A stretch of DNA of 64,000 nt from assembly GCA_947363565.1 (NCBI GenBank), contig CANAPP010000006.1, positions 21,262 to 85,261 on the forward strand. The letters run 5' to 3'. Shown in pieces: positions 7,993 to 15,722 of this stretch (position 1 is its first letter; every line of letters begins with the position of its first letter). Below the pieces are notes generated by a model. It saw nothing but the letters and a program-made list of their open reading frames with translations, searched no databases and was not told the origin of the DNA. This DNA comes from an uncultured Lachnospiraceae bacterium. GTDB lineage: Bacteria; Bacillota; Clostridia; Lachnospirales; Lachnospiraceae. The translations under genes were made by a program, and so were the position numbers.

Positions 7993-10624
7993 CAAGCCTC
8001 TCCTGAACCTTCGCCATCATCTCGCGGTATGTCTCAAGTTTCTTCTGCTCTTCCTCAATCTTCGCCTGAGGAGCCTTGCTCATGAATTTCTCATTTTTCA
8101 GCATCCCGTCCGCCCGGGCAATTTCTTTGGTCAGACGTTTCTCTTCTTTCGTCAGACGCTCCATCTCCTGCTCAAAATCAACCAGATCCTCAAGCGGCAG
8201 ATACACTGACGCATCCGGCACAACAACAGACACTGCATCCTCCGCGATTCCCTCCTTATCGTGCTGGATCTTAAGCTCGCTCACCGCCGCCATCATCTGC
8301 GCCGCATCGCTGAGACACGCAAAGCCGCTGCAAAGCTCCTCATCCTCACACACGATGTACACCTTGGCTTTTCTGGAGTTCGGCACGTTCATCTCTGCAC
8401 GGACATTCCGCACGCCGCGGATAATCTCCTTATAATGCTCCACAATCCTTTCCGCCGCCGGGGAGCTTAACGCCTCGTCATACTCCGGCCACGCAGACAT
8501 CATCAGAGACTCTTCCTCCGGAATCAGCTTGCTGTAAATCTCCTCCGTCACGAACGGCATATACGGGTGAAGGAGTTTCAGCGCTTTTTTCAGCACCTCC
8601 CTCAGCGTCCACAGCGCGTCGTTGGCGCTCTGCGCGTCCTCATCCCCATGATAGATCCGATATTTTGCAAGCTCGATATACCAGTCGCAGAACTCATCCC
8701 AGATAAAATCATATAACTTGGACAGCGCGATGCCAAGCTCGAACTTATCCATATTTTCCGTCACGTCTTTTACAAGCTGGTTGCACTTAGACATAATCCA
8801 CCGGTCAGCCGGGCGGAAAGTATTTTCCTCAGGCTTAGTAAGCTCCTTCTCGTCAAGGTTCATCATGATGAAACGCGACGCGTTCCACACCTTATTGGCA
8901 AAGTTGCGGCTTGCCTCAACCCGCTCATTGTAAAAACGCATATCGTTGCCCGGCGCATTTCCCGTCACAAGAGTCATACGGAGAGCGTCCGCACCGTACT
9001 GGTCGATAATCTCCAGCGGGTCAATGCCATTTCCCAGAGACTTGCTCATCTTGCGCCCCAGGGAATCCCTTATCAGACCGTGGATGAACACGGTATGGAA
9101 CGGTGATTTACCAGTATGTGCATATCCGGAGAATACCATACGGATTACCCAGAAGAAAATAATGTCATATCCGGTAACAAGCACGTCCGTCGGGTAAAAA
9201 TAGTCTAAGTCCTCGGTCTTCTCCGGCCATCCAAGCACAGAGAACGGCCACAGCGCAGAGGAAAACCATGTATCCAGCGTATCCTCGTCCTGGGTCAAAT
9301 GTGTGCAGCCGCACTTCGGGCAAACGCCCGGTTTCGTCCTTGACACGACCATCTCGTCGCACTCGTCGCAGTAGTACGCCGGAATCCTGTGCCCCCACCA
9401 AATCTGCCTGGAGATGCACCAGTCGCGGATATTCTCAAGCCAGTGAAGGTAAATCTTGTCAAACCGCTCCGGCACGAACTTAAGCTCGCCGTTTTTCACC
9501 GCCTGGATTGCCGGTTTCGCCAGCTCTTCCATGCGGACAAACCACTGCTGTTTTACCAGTGGCTCTACTGTCGTGTGGCACCGGTCATGGGTTCCTACAT
9601 TGTGGCTGTGGGGAACAACTTTCACCAAAAGCCCCTGCTCCTCAAGCTCCTTCACCATCAGCTCACGGGCTGCGTAGCGCTCCATCCCCGCATACTTCCC
9701 GCCGTTTTCATTGATGGTGGCATCGTCATTCATCACATTGATCTCCGGCAGGTTGTGACGCTTTCCTACCTCAAAGTCGTTAGGGTCATGCGCCGGCGTA
9801 ATCTTCACCGCGCCCGTACCGAACTCCTTGTCAACGTAAGCATCCGCAACAATCGGTATCTCTTTTCCCACCAGCGGCAGAATCGCTTTCTTTCCTACAA
9901 TATCTTTATAGCGCTCGTCGTCCGGGTGAACCGCGATGGCAGTGTCTCCAAGCATCGTCTCCGGACGCGTCGTAGCAATCTCAAGGTAATCATCGCTCCC
10001 TACAAGCGGATACTTGATATGCCAAAAATGCCCGTCCTGCTCCTCATGCTCAACCTCCGCGTCAGAAAGGGAAGTCTTGCACACCGGGCACCAGTTGATG
10101 ATCCTGGAACCCTTATAGATATATCCTTCCTCATAAAGTTTAATAAATACTTCCTCAACCGCTTTTGAGCATCCCTCGTCCATGGTAAAACGCTCCCTGT
10201 CCCAATCGCAGGAAACGCCCAGCTTTTTCAGCTGACCCTCGATGGTTCCGGCATACTCCTCTTTCCACTGCCAGGTGCGCTCAAGGAACTTCTCGCGCCC
10301 CAGCTCCTTCTTATCAATCCCCTCGTCCTTAAGCTGGTTCGTCACCTTGACCTCCGTGGAAATCGCCGCGTGGTCCGTACCCGGCACCCAGAGCGCATTG
10401 TACCCCTGCATCCTCTTATACCGGATTAAAATGTCCTGGAGCGTATTATCCAGGGCATGACCCATATGCAGCTTTCCGGTAATGTTCGGAGGCGGCATCA
10501 CCGTCGTAAACGGCTTTTTCTCCCTGTCCACCTCCGCGTGGAAATACTTACTCTCACACCATTTCTCATAAAGCTTTGCCTCAATCTCCTTCGGATTGTA
10601 GGTTTTGTTCAGATTCTCACCCAT
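7967..10624 (-). CDS. valS: Valyl-tRNA synthetase
   Basis: An 885-residue class I aminoacyl-tRNA synthetase. The HIGH-type motif is [17 protein letters not shown] near residue 45, the KMSKS motif is [11 protein letters not shown] near residue 525, and an inserted editing domain ([17 protein letters not shown]) lies between them. The C-terminus has the anticodon-binding domain and the final coiled-coil arm usual for ValRS. Length is standard. A T-box leader precedes it, so expression rises when tRNA-Val is uncharged. First gene of a unit continuing into the LTA-synthase-like gene, folC, a small ORF and a TPR gene. Confidence 0.97.
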   Translation of the reverse strand: MGENLNKTYNPKEIEAKLYEKWCESKYFHAEVDREKKPFTTVMPPPNITGKLHMGHALDNTLQDILIRYKRMQGYNALWVPGTDHAAISTEVKVTNQLKDEGIDKKELGREKFLERTWQWKEEYAGTIEGQLKKLGVSCDWDRERFTMDEGCSKAVEEVFIKLYEEGYIYKGSRIINWCPVCKTSLSDAEVEHEEQDGHFWHIKYPLVGSDDYLEIATTRPETMLGDTAIAVHPDDERYKDIVGKKAILPLVGKEIPIVADAYVDKEFGTGAVKITPAHDPNDFEVGKRHNLPEINVMNDDATINENGGKYAGMERYAARELMVKELEEQGLLVKVVPHSHNVGTHDRCHTTVEPLVKQQWFVRMEELAKPAIQAVKNGELKFVPERFDKIYLHWLENIRDWCISRQIWWGHRIPAYYCDECDEMVVSRTKPGVCPKCGCTHLTQDEDTLDTWFSSALWPFSVLGWPEKTEDLDYFYPTDVLVTGYDIIFFWVIRMVFSGYAHTGKSPFHTVFIHGLIRDSLGRKMSKSLGNGIDPLEIIDQYGADALRMTLVTGNAPGNDMRFYNERVEASRNFANKVWNASRFIMMNLDEKELTKPEENTFRPADRWIMSKCNQLVKDVTENMDKFELGIALSKLYDFIWDEFCDWYIELAKYRIYHGDEDAQSANDALWTLREVLKKALKLLHPYMPFVTEEIYSKLIPEEESLMMSAWPEYDEALSSPAAERIVEHYKEIIRGVRNVRAEMNVPNSRKAKVYIVCEDEELCSGFACLSDAAQMMAAVSELKIQHDKEGIAEDAVSVVVPDASVYLPLEDLVDFEQEMERLTKEEKRLTKEIARADGMLKNEKFMSKAPQAKIEEEQKKLETYREMMAKVQERLEGLKARQA

Positions 10625-10685
10625 ACTCTCTCTCCTTAGTTTCTAAGATTTTCACAAACTTTTCACAAATGAGGACGTAAAAAAC

Positions 10686-10998
10686 CGCCCTCTACGCTGT
10701 AAAGGGCGATTTATCATCGCGGTACCACCTTTATTTATATAGAAAAATGCTCTATATCTCATCTTATTCGATAACGGGAACGACTCCGGGACCGCCTAGT
10801 TTCTGCGTGGTTCTGCGACTTCCTGCAAATGTCCGCATCTTTTCGCGGGACTCTACATGCACAGCGGTTCAGCAATCCAGCTCAAAAGCTACCTTCCGCA
10901 CTTTACATTCTGAAACGGCTCTCAGCCTTCCTGCCGCTCTCTCTGTCAGGGCAAATGTGCGTACTCCTCTTTTTCATCGCCTTTAAGGTTTTTAAACT
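10686..10998 (-). promoter_or_regulatory. T-box leader of valS
   Basis: The minus strand carries the invariant T-box AGGTGGTACCGCG (10718-10730) followed by a terminator hairpin with stem CGCCCTTTA / TAGAGGGCG (10686-10708) and a T run. Upstream is about 260 bases of stem I-III sequence. In stem I the triplet GTA at 10890-10892, within GAAGGTAGC, is a possible valine specifier codon. Uncharged tRNA-Val should stabilise the antiterminator and allow read-through into valS. Confidence 0.92.
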
Positions 10999-11005
10999 AT
11001 TGACT

Positions 11006-11034
11006 ATCATAGCGACCGGGAAGGGATTTGTCAA
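11006..11034 (-). promoter_or_regulatory. Promoter of the T-box/valS unit
   Basis: Minus-strand TTGACA (11029-11034), a 17-base spacer and TATGAT (11006-11011): a near-consensus sigma-A promoter placed a few bases before the T-box leader. Confidence 0.85.
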
Positions 11035-11076
11035 GGAAATTCGGCGTATTTCAGAAAGTCTTAAGAGTTGGGGGAC

Positions 11077-11220
11077 GCTCAGCCCGCCCTATATTCCACG
11101 TCACCGCGCTCTCGCTCTGAAAAAAGCATAGCAGTACTAAGCTCGCCGGCAATAGCTTGCCGGCTTGCTAAGTGCTGATGCTTTTTTACGGGTTCCTTTG
11201 GAATATAGGGCGGGCTGAGC
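11077..11220. repeat. 144-bp nested palindrome with terminator-like core
   Basis: Perfect 22-bp inverted arms (11077-11098 and 11199-11220) enclose a second pair, AAAAAAGCAT (11120-11129) and ATGCTTTTTT (11178-11187), and a third, GCCGGCAA and TTGCCGGC (11145-11164). The inner pairs with their A and T runs would act as an intrinsic terminator in both directions. The long outer arms go beyond a simple terminator and suggest a small palindromic repeat element. It lies between the decayed HEPN gene and the valS promoter. Confidence 0.75.
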
Positions 11221-11244
11221 TGTTGGGCGGCTGGCGGGTGTTCC

Positions 11245-11585
11245 TCATTGGGAGGTAAGGCTCCGATTGGGAAAATCACCTAATTCTTTTCGTAACTTAT
11301 TCACTGTATCGTACATTACAGAAAGACATTTTTCAAAATCATCCTTTGTCACATTATAAAAATCATCTCCCAGGCATCTTGCATCATAATGAAAAGCAGA
11401 CAAATATGCCAGCCCGATTGTATCCAGTTCTAATCCTGCTCTGCTCTCATCTCATTTAATTTTGAGGCGATTTTTTTCATATTATCTTTCCGCAATAAAT
11501 CAGCCACGTCTTCATCAACAAAAATCTTATCAAGATACCCCTTCAAATCATTTTCTGCAATATCTAAATAAGTGTTTCTTATCAT
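11245..11585 (-). pseudogene. HEPN-like partner of an MNT/HEPN pair, frameshifted
   Basis: The ATG at 11585 overlaps the nucleotidyltransferase stop (ATGA) and follows GGAGGTG. The first frame gives MIRNTYLDIAENDLKGYLDK... for 51 codons and ends in TAG at 11430 inside a GAGATGAGAGCAGAGCAG stretch. Shifting frame there continues with a plausible helical sequence (GLELDTIGLAYLSAFHYDAR... to LRKELGDF), ending at 11245. Together the parts look like a HEPN-type helical toxin of about 110 residues broken by one frameshift. A sequencing error in the repetitive stretch is the alternative. Confidence 0.5.
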
Positions 11586-11860
11586 TCGATCACCTCCAAA
11601 ATTATCTTTTTTTCGCGGTTCACAGCATTCTCAAAAACACTCCGCATCTCTTCCGATGCCTCATTTTTATAAACAATATCCGTCCTGATGCCATTTATCG
11701 GCTCATCCAACGACCATCGGATATCGGCGGCAAGAGCCCTGTCGCTGATTCTCTGAGCTGTAACTACCATAAGATCCACATCACTGCTGCTCCTTACATC
11801 TCCCCGCGCACAGTTCCCGAAAAGATAGACTTTTTTCAGGTCTTTAATGTCCGCCTCCAG
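11582..11860 (-). pseudogene. MNT-type minimal nucleotidyltransferase, 5'-truncated
   Basis: The minus-strand frame reads KKVYLFGNCARGDVRSSSDV and then DLMVVTAQR, the G(S/N)xARG-x5-SDxDL active-site signature of MNT nucleotidyltransferases (usually GS, here GN). The frame is open from 11887 but has no ATG, GTG or TTG before the motif; 11860 is a CTG. The upstream end runs into the stop of the ferredoxin gene at 11865. The usual 20-25 residues before the motif are mostly present, so only the start seems lost. In intact MNT/HEPN systems this partner neutralises the HEPN RNase. Both halves here appear decayed. Confidence 0.55.
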
Positions 11861-11864
11861 ACAT

Positions 11865-12719
11865 TTACTGAGATTTTTTCGGTAACTCTACACGAAACTT
11901 AAGCGAGAGCACGTTCTTAGGACAGCTCACCGTACATTTCCCGCAGCGGATACACTCGGCGGAATCCGGCGCGTTTACGGGGTCAACGTCCATCGGACAT
12001 ACCCCACGGCATTTCCCGCAGGAGACGCATTTTTCTTTATCCACTTCCATATGGTAGATGCTGACCTTATTCAGGATGCCGTAGATGGCGCCAAGCGGGC
12101 ACATCACCTTGCAGAAAAACCGGCAGATGACAACACATCCTATCAGCGTCAGCACAAGGATAACTGCCTTTACGGAAAACAGCGCGCCGATGACCTTTCT
12201 AAGCTCTGGATGGGTGGCGAGCAAGGGCAGTCCTCCCTCCAGCGTTCCTACCGGGCAGATATACTCGCAGTATGCGGGCGCGCCCATCCCCAGCTCATTT
12301 GTAATCATCACCGGGAACAACAGGACAAAAAAGACAAGAAGGACATATTTCACATAGGTAAATCCCTTCCAAAGCTTTCTCTTCGGCGACGGTATCTTAT
12401 ATAATAATTCCTGTATCAACCCGAACGGACAGATATAGCCGCATACCGCCCTTCCAAATACGACTCCCACCGCCAGCACAAAACCTGTCACATAAAAGCT
12501 CAGATTAAAATTCATCGCGCCGCTCACCGCCTGCATGGCGCCGATGGGGCAGGAAAGTCTTGCCGCCGGGCAGGAGTAGCAGTTCATCCCCGGATTGCAG
12601 AATTGTTTCCACTTGCCCTTATAGAGCTGCCCGCCGGCAAAATTTTGAAGATATGTGTTGGAATAGCCGAATGCGGCAATCTGAATGATTTTCCTCTTTA
12701 TTTCCTGACTGATTCTCAT
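11865..12719 (-). CDS. NapH-like membrane 4Fe-4S ferredoxin
   Basis: Start at the ATG at 12719 (MRISQEIKRKIIQ), with GGGG upstream. The 284-residue protein has about five membrane helices, two loop clusters of the form CxxxCP (GYICPFGLIQE and CEYICPVGTLEG) and a C-terminal pair of ferredoxin clusters, CVSCGKCRGVCPMDV and CIRCGKCTVSCPKN, both with CxxCxxCxxxCP spacing. This is the NapH/CcdA-linked type that passes electrons across the membrane. It is the last gene of an operon with a TlpA-like thioredoxin and a CXXC mini-protein, so the likely job is electron supply to extracytoplasmic thiol exchange. Confidence 0.85.
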   Translation of the reverse strand: MRISQEIKRKIIQIAAFGYSNTYLQNFAGGQLYKGKWKQFCNPGMNCYSCPAARLSCPIGAMQAVSGAMNFNLSFYVTGFVLAVGVVFGRAVCGYICPFGLIQELLYKIPSPKRKLWKGFTYVKYVLLVFFVLLFPVMITNELGMGAPAYCEYICPVGTLEGGLPLLATHPELRKVIGALFSVKAVILVLTLIGCVVICRFFCKVMCPLGAIYGILNKVSIYHMEVDKEKCVSCGKCRGVCPMDVDPVNAPDSAECIRCGKCTVSCPKNVLSLKFRVELPKKSQ

Positions 12720-12723
12720 AAGC

Positions 12724-12885
12724 TTACCCCAATCCGATGCATTCCAGGCAGACGTTGACCGCCTTTCCAAGAACAACAGCCGCCTCGCCCCGGTAAATTC
12801 CCCACGCCATCATGCAGCCCGCGGCGAGTGAGGCAAGCACACGTACTGCCTGTTTTTTCTGATTCAAGGTTTTACTCCAATGCAT
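12724..12885 (-). CDS. CD1871A-type CXXC motif mini-protein
   Basis: A 53-residue protein starting MHWSKTLNQKKQAVRV, with one membrane helix (about residues 16-30), the segment YRGEAAVVLGKAVNVCLECI and a terminal GLG. The C-terminal CLEC pair matches the CD1871A family found beside TlpA and NapH-like genes in Clostridia. Its start overlaps the tlpA-like stop by 14 bases and lies ten bases after GGAGG; its stop is four bases before the ferredoxin ATG. The CXXC suggests a redox relay role; this is inference from context. Confidence 0.72.
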   Translation of the reverse strand: MHWSKTLNQKKQAVRVLASLAAGCMMAWGIYRGEAAVVLGKAVNVCLECIGLG

Positions 12886-13441
12886 CAAGATATCCCTCCA
12901 CAAAACTCTTGTATCCTGCCACGTCCGCGCCGACAATCGGACTGCCCACAAACTTCCCTTCGCTGTCCACAAAAAATGTAGTGGGAACCCCGACAATCTC
13001 ACGAATCAGAGGGTTAAATTCCTCTCCCGCCAACAGATTCACAAACTTCACGCCTGTCTTTTCCACAACCTGCTGCGCCAGGGCATACTGGTCGGACTCC
13101 TCCGACGGCACATCTGCCGCGATGCCTATGATCTGGGCATTTTCCGGCATGGACTCTGACCATTCATTAAGCTCGGGCATCTCATTAATACACGGGCTGC
13201 AGTAGGTCGCCCAGAAATTCACCACCGTAATGTCCGCCTGTGAGAATATGTCATTTGTAACCGTATTTCCCTCAAGGTCTTTCACCGAGAATTCCGGCAT
13301 AGCCTCAGAAACGCTGGATTCCTCTGCCGCAGACTCCGTCACGTCTTTCTTCTCCTCTCCGGTCTCTTCTTTTTTCTGGCTGCATGCACACATGCAAAAG
13401 CAAAGCAAAAAGCTTAAAAATAATACTGTCAATTTTCTCAT
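12872..13441 (-). CDS. TlpA-family thiol-disulfide oxidoreductase lipoprotein
   Basis: A 189-residue protein with a lipoprotein signal (MRKLTVLFLSFLLCFCMCAC, cysteine near residue 20 as anchor) and an acidic linker to about residue 45. A thioredoxin fold follows, with the redox motif WATYCSPCINEMPEL. The cis-proline segment GVPTTFFVDSEG is present. It probably reduces or exchanges disulfides outside the membrane with electrons from the NapH-like protein encoded two genes downstream. A promoter lies at 13463-13490. Confidence 0.88.
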   Translation of the reverse strand: MRKLTVLFLSFLLCFCMCACSQKKEETGEEKKDVTESAAEESSVSEAMPEFSVKDLEGNTVTNDIFSQADITVVNFWATYCSPCINEMPELNEWSESMPENAQIIGIAADVPSEESDQYALAQQVVEKTGVKFVNLLAGEEFNPLIREIVGVPTTFFVDSEGKFVGSPIVGADVAGYKSFVEGYLDALE

Positions 13442-13462
13442 TGCAAATCCCTCCTGCCTACT

Positions 13463-13490
13463 ATTATATCCTTTTACATTTATTATTCAA
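13463..13490 (-). promoter_or_regulatory. Promoter of the TlpA-CXXC-NapH operon
   Basis: Minus-strand TTGAAT (13485-13490), 16 bases, TATAAT (13463-13468), about 20 bases before the lipoprotein start with a GCAGGAGGG site between. Confidence 0.75.
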
Positions 13491-13576
13491 CAGAAAAAAG
13501 AACCGCGAAGTTTATAACGCCGTTCCTTTCTCCTGCCGTCATTCTGATTTTAATTCTTGTTACAACGAAACTAACA

Positions 13577-13798
13577 TTATTTTCTGCAAAATGGATTTTT
13601 TCTGGAGTAAGCAACTGCTGCCTCATTAAATTCCTCCGAACTTAATCCTTCAAACTTTTGCTGCTGCCATTTTGTATAATCAAATTTTTCTCTATTGATC
13701 ACGGCAATAAAACGCTCTGTTTCAACTACCCCTAATTTCTCCAATAAACAATCTATCCCTCTGCTCATAATTTCAATATCGCTAATCATTAAAATCAC
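13577..13798 (-). CDS. Small protein paired with a PIN-domain gene (putative antitoxin)
   Basis: A 73-residue protein (alternative start at MISDIEIMSRG) with no membrane segment and an Asn/Gln/Lys-rich C-terminus (KWQQQKFEGLSSEEF). It overlaps the end of the PIN-domain gene by 17 bases on the same strand. That arrangement and its size fit an antitoxin or accessory protein of a PIN toxin, here in toxin-first order. The family is not recognised, so the role is inferred only from the pairing. Confidence 0.6.
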   Translation of the reverse strand: MILMISDIEIMSRGIDCLLEKLGVVETERFIAVINREKFDYTKWQQQKFEGLSSEEFNEAAVAYSRKNPFCRK

Positions 13799-14231
13799 CT
13801 TCCCATTCTCTTATAAAATCTATAGGATTTACCATCCGGATTTCATCTGTACGGTATTTCAGCAATCTGTCATCTGTTGTGAGAAAATAGCAGCATGAAG
13901 AGCAAAGGGCACACGCCACATGATATGCATCTTTCATTTTAACGCCTGTTTTCATTATTTCCTCTGCCTTAGCTTTTATTTCGTCAGCCTTGTCAATATC
14001 TATATACTCCGCACTGTTCCTCCGGATAAATTCACCAATTGCTGTTTTCTTGGTCTCATACGGATTCTGACTATTTTCATACCACAAAATATATGACGAC
14101 ACCAAATCAATCTTTCTTCTTTTTACTAAATCCTGTATATACAGCTTTGCCTGTGTTTCCAGTGATATGCGAATTTGCTTTTGGTCATCATACGGACGGT
14201 TAAAACAGCAATTATCCAAATATATCTTCAT
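13782..14231 (-). CDS. PIN-domain ribonuclease-like protein (putative toxin)
   Basis: Start placed at MKIYLDNCCFNRPYDD (14231). The N-terminal LDNCCFNRP, a middle acidic helix and the C-terminal pair KMKDAYHVACALCSSCCYFLT plus TTDDRLLKY supply the four acidic positions of PIN domains (Asp near residue 5, Glu in the middle, Asp in KDAYH, Asp in TTDDRL). PIN proteins are Mg-dependent RNases, commonly VapC-like toxins. The pair is preceded by a promoter overlapping an inverted repeat, as expected for autoregulated toxin-antitoxin operons. Confidence 0.75.
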   Translation of the reverse strand: MKIYLDNCCFNRPYDDQKQIRISLETQAKLYIQDLVKRRKIDLVSSYILWYENSQNPYETKKTAIGEFIRRNSAEYIDIDKADEIKAKAEEIMKTGVKMKDAYHVACALCSSCCYFLTTDDRLLKYRTDEIRMVNPIDFIREWEGDFND

Positions 14232-14252
14232 ATCATTCAACCTTCCCTTTAA

Positions 14253-14285
14253 ATTATATGCTATTACAAATAACTTTACAATAGC
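14253..14285 (-). promoter_or_regulatory. Promoter and inverted-repeat operator of the PIN pair
   Basis: Minus-strand TTGTAA (14276-14281), 17 bases, TATAAT (14253-14258). The inverted repeat GCTATT (14260-14265) and AATAGC (14280-14285) spans the spacer and touches the -35 box, a natural place for autorepression by the toxin-antitoxin complex. Confidence 0.6.
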
Positions 14286-14303
14286 AAATGCACCTAAGAT
14301 AAC

Positions 14304-14837
14304 CTACACACTCATCCTCTGCTTTTTCGCCTCCTCCACCAGATACCCTTTCTCCCGCAGCACATCCTCGATACCGTTAAGAACCTCTTCATTCTCCGCC
14401 TCAACGGTATGATAATGATAATTCGAAGTGATATTCTTAAGAGGGCTTGACTTCCCAAGTCGGATATTTTCGATAAACTCCGTCACCTTCTTTCGGGAGT
14501 TGATGTCAAGGCGCGCCTCCATCCGCCCGTAAACCCGGTGGTTAATCATGACGTTCACCACTTTCCCGCCAAGGTCAACAATCGCACACAGCTCGTCCTC
14601 CATCTGCTCATCCGTATGGCTCACCTTGAACACCCGCTGCACTGCATGAGGAGTATTCACGATATATCCCCGGTTCGTGGCGATGATGTCGATTCCCGCC
14701 TCGCGGATGAGCGCCATATCCTGCACGATCACCTGACGGCTCACGTCGCAGAGCCTTGCCAGCACCTTCGCCGGAACCGGCTCCCTGCTCTCACGGATGA
14801 GCCGGACAATCTCCCGTCTCCGTTCCACTTTCGTCAT
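14304..14837 (-). CDS. niaR: NAD biosynthesis repressor NiaR
   Basis: A 177-residue regulator: an N-terminal winged helix-turn-helix (PAKVLARLCDVSRQVIVQDM, about residues 22-41) and a C-terminal 3H domain with conserved histidines (KVSHTDEQMEDEL, MINHRVYGRME and NYHYHTVEAE). NiaR binds nicotinic acid and represses NAD synthesis and niacin uptake genes. It is the last gene of the nadA-nadB-nadC-niaR unit, which should make the operon self-limiting. A matching palindrome overlaps the nadA promoter. Confidence 0.92.
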   Translation of the reverse strand: MTKVERRREIVRLIRESREPVPAKVLARLCDVSRQVIVQDMALIREAGIDIIATNRGYIVNTPHAVQRVFKVSHTDEQMEDELCAIVDLGGKVVNVMINHRVYGRMEARLDINSRKKVTEFIENIRLGKSSPLKNITSNYHYHTVEAENEEVLNGIEDVLREKGYLVEEAKKQRMSV

Positions 14838-14852
14838 AGAGCTCCCCCTTCC

Positions 14853-15704
14853 TTAAACCGCATGAAGATTTTTCAGCGAAATATCCAGTATCGGCGCAGA
14901 GTGGGTCAGCGCCCCGCTGGAAATATAATCAACCCCGAGGGAAGTAAGCCTTTCAATATTTTCCTTCGTCACATTTCCCGAGCACTCCGTCTCAGCCCGC
15001 CCGTCAATCAGCGCAATAGCCTTACGCATCTCCTCCGGCGGCATATTGTCGAGCATGATAATGTCTGCGCCCGCCTCCACGGCCTCTTTCACCATGTCAA
15101 GGTTCTCCGTCTCCACCTCAATCTTGCGGACAAAGGGCGCATAGGCCTTCGCCATCTGGACAGCCTTCGTCACGCTGCCCGCCGCCCCGATATGGTTGTC
15201 CTTTAAAAGCACCCCGTCGGAAAGGTTGTAGCGGTGATTGTATCCGCCCCCGACGCGCACCGCATATTTTTCAAAAATACGCATATTCGGCGTCGTCTTC
15301 CTCGTATCCAAAAGCTTTGTCTTACTCCCTGCAAGGAGCTTTGCCACATCACGGGTGTAAGTCGCGATGCCGCTCATCCTCTGCAGATAATTAAGCGCCA
15401 CCCGCTCCCCGGAAAGGAGCACGCGGATATCCCCCCGAAGGAGCCCCATCTTCTCCCCCTTCTTCACCTCGTCGCCGTCCGCACAGAAGAACGTAATCTC
15501 CATCTGGTCATCCAAAAGCTCAAACACCCGGCGGAATACCCCAAGCCCGGCGATAATCCCGTCCTGCTTGCAGATAAGCTCCACCTCTCCTTTGACCACC
15601 TCCTTCATCACCGAATTGGTGGTCACATCCTCGCTGGAAATATCCTCCTTAAGCGCCTCCATGATCAAATGGTCTGCTTGTAAACGCATCGTTATATCAT
15701 TCAT
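14853..15704 (-). CDS. nadC: Nicotinate-nucleotide pyrophosphorylase (quinolinate phosphoribosyltransferase)
   Basis: A 283-residue enzyme with the NadC signature LDTRKTTPNMRIFEKYAVRV, the GGGYNHRYNLSDGVLLKDNH segment that binds quinolinate, and the phosphate-binding C-terminal part EAGADIIMLDNMPPE. It converts quinolinate and PRPP to nicotinate mononucleotide, CO2 and PPi in the cytoplasm. It follows nadB by about 20 bases and precedes niaR by 15 bases. Full length. Confidence 0.96.
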   Translation of the reverse strand: MNDITMRLQADHLIMEALKEDISSEDVTTNSVMKEVVKGEVELICKQDGIIAGLGVFRRVFELLDDQMEITFFCADGDEVKKGEKMGLLRGDIRVLLSGERVALNYLQRMSGIATYTRDVAKLLAGSKTKLLDTRKTTPNMRIFEKYAVRVGGGYNHRYNLSDGVLLKDNHIGAAGSVTKAVQMAKAYAPFVRKIEVETENLDMVKEAVEAGADIIMLDNMPPEEMRKAIALIDGRAETECSGNVTKENIERLTSLGVDYISSGALTHSAPILDISLKNLHAV

Positions 15705-15722
15705 CGTAAATTTGCTCCTCTC

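Noticed and set aside
11079..11279. 66-codon minus-strand frame
   Set aside because: It is read from the nested palindrome and the HEPN tail in another frame; no ribosome site and composition unlike a protein.
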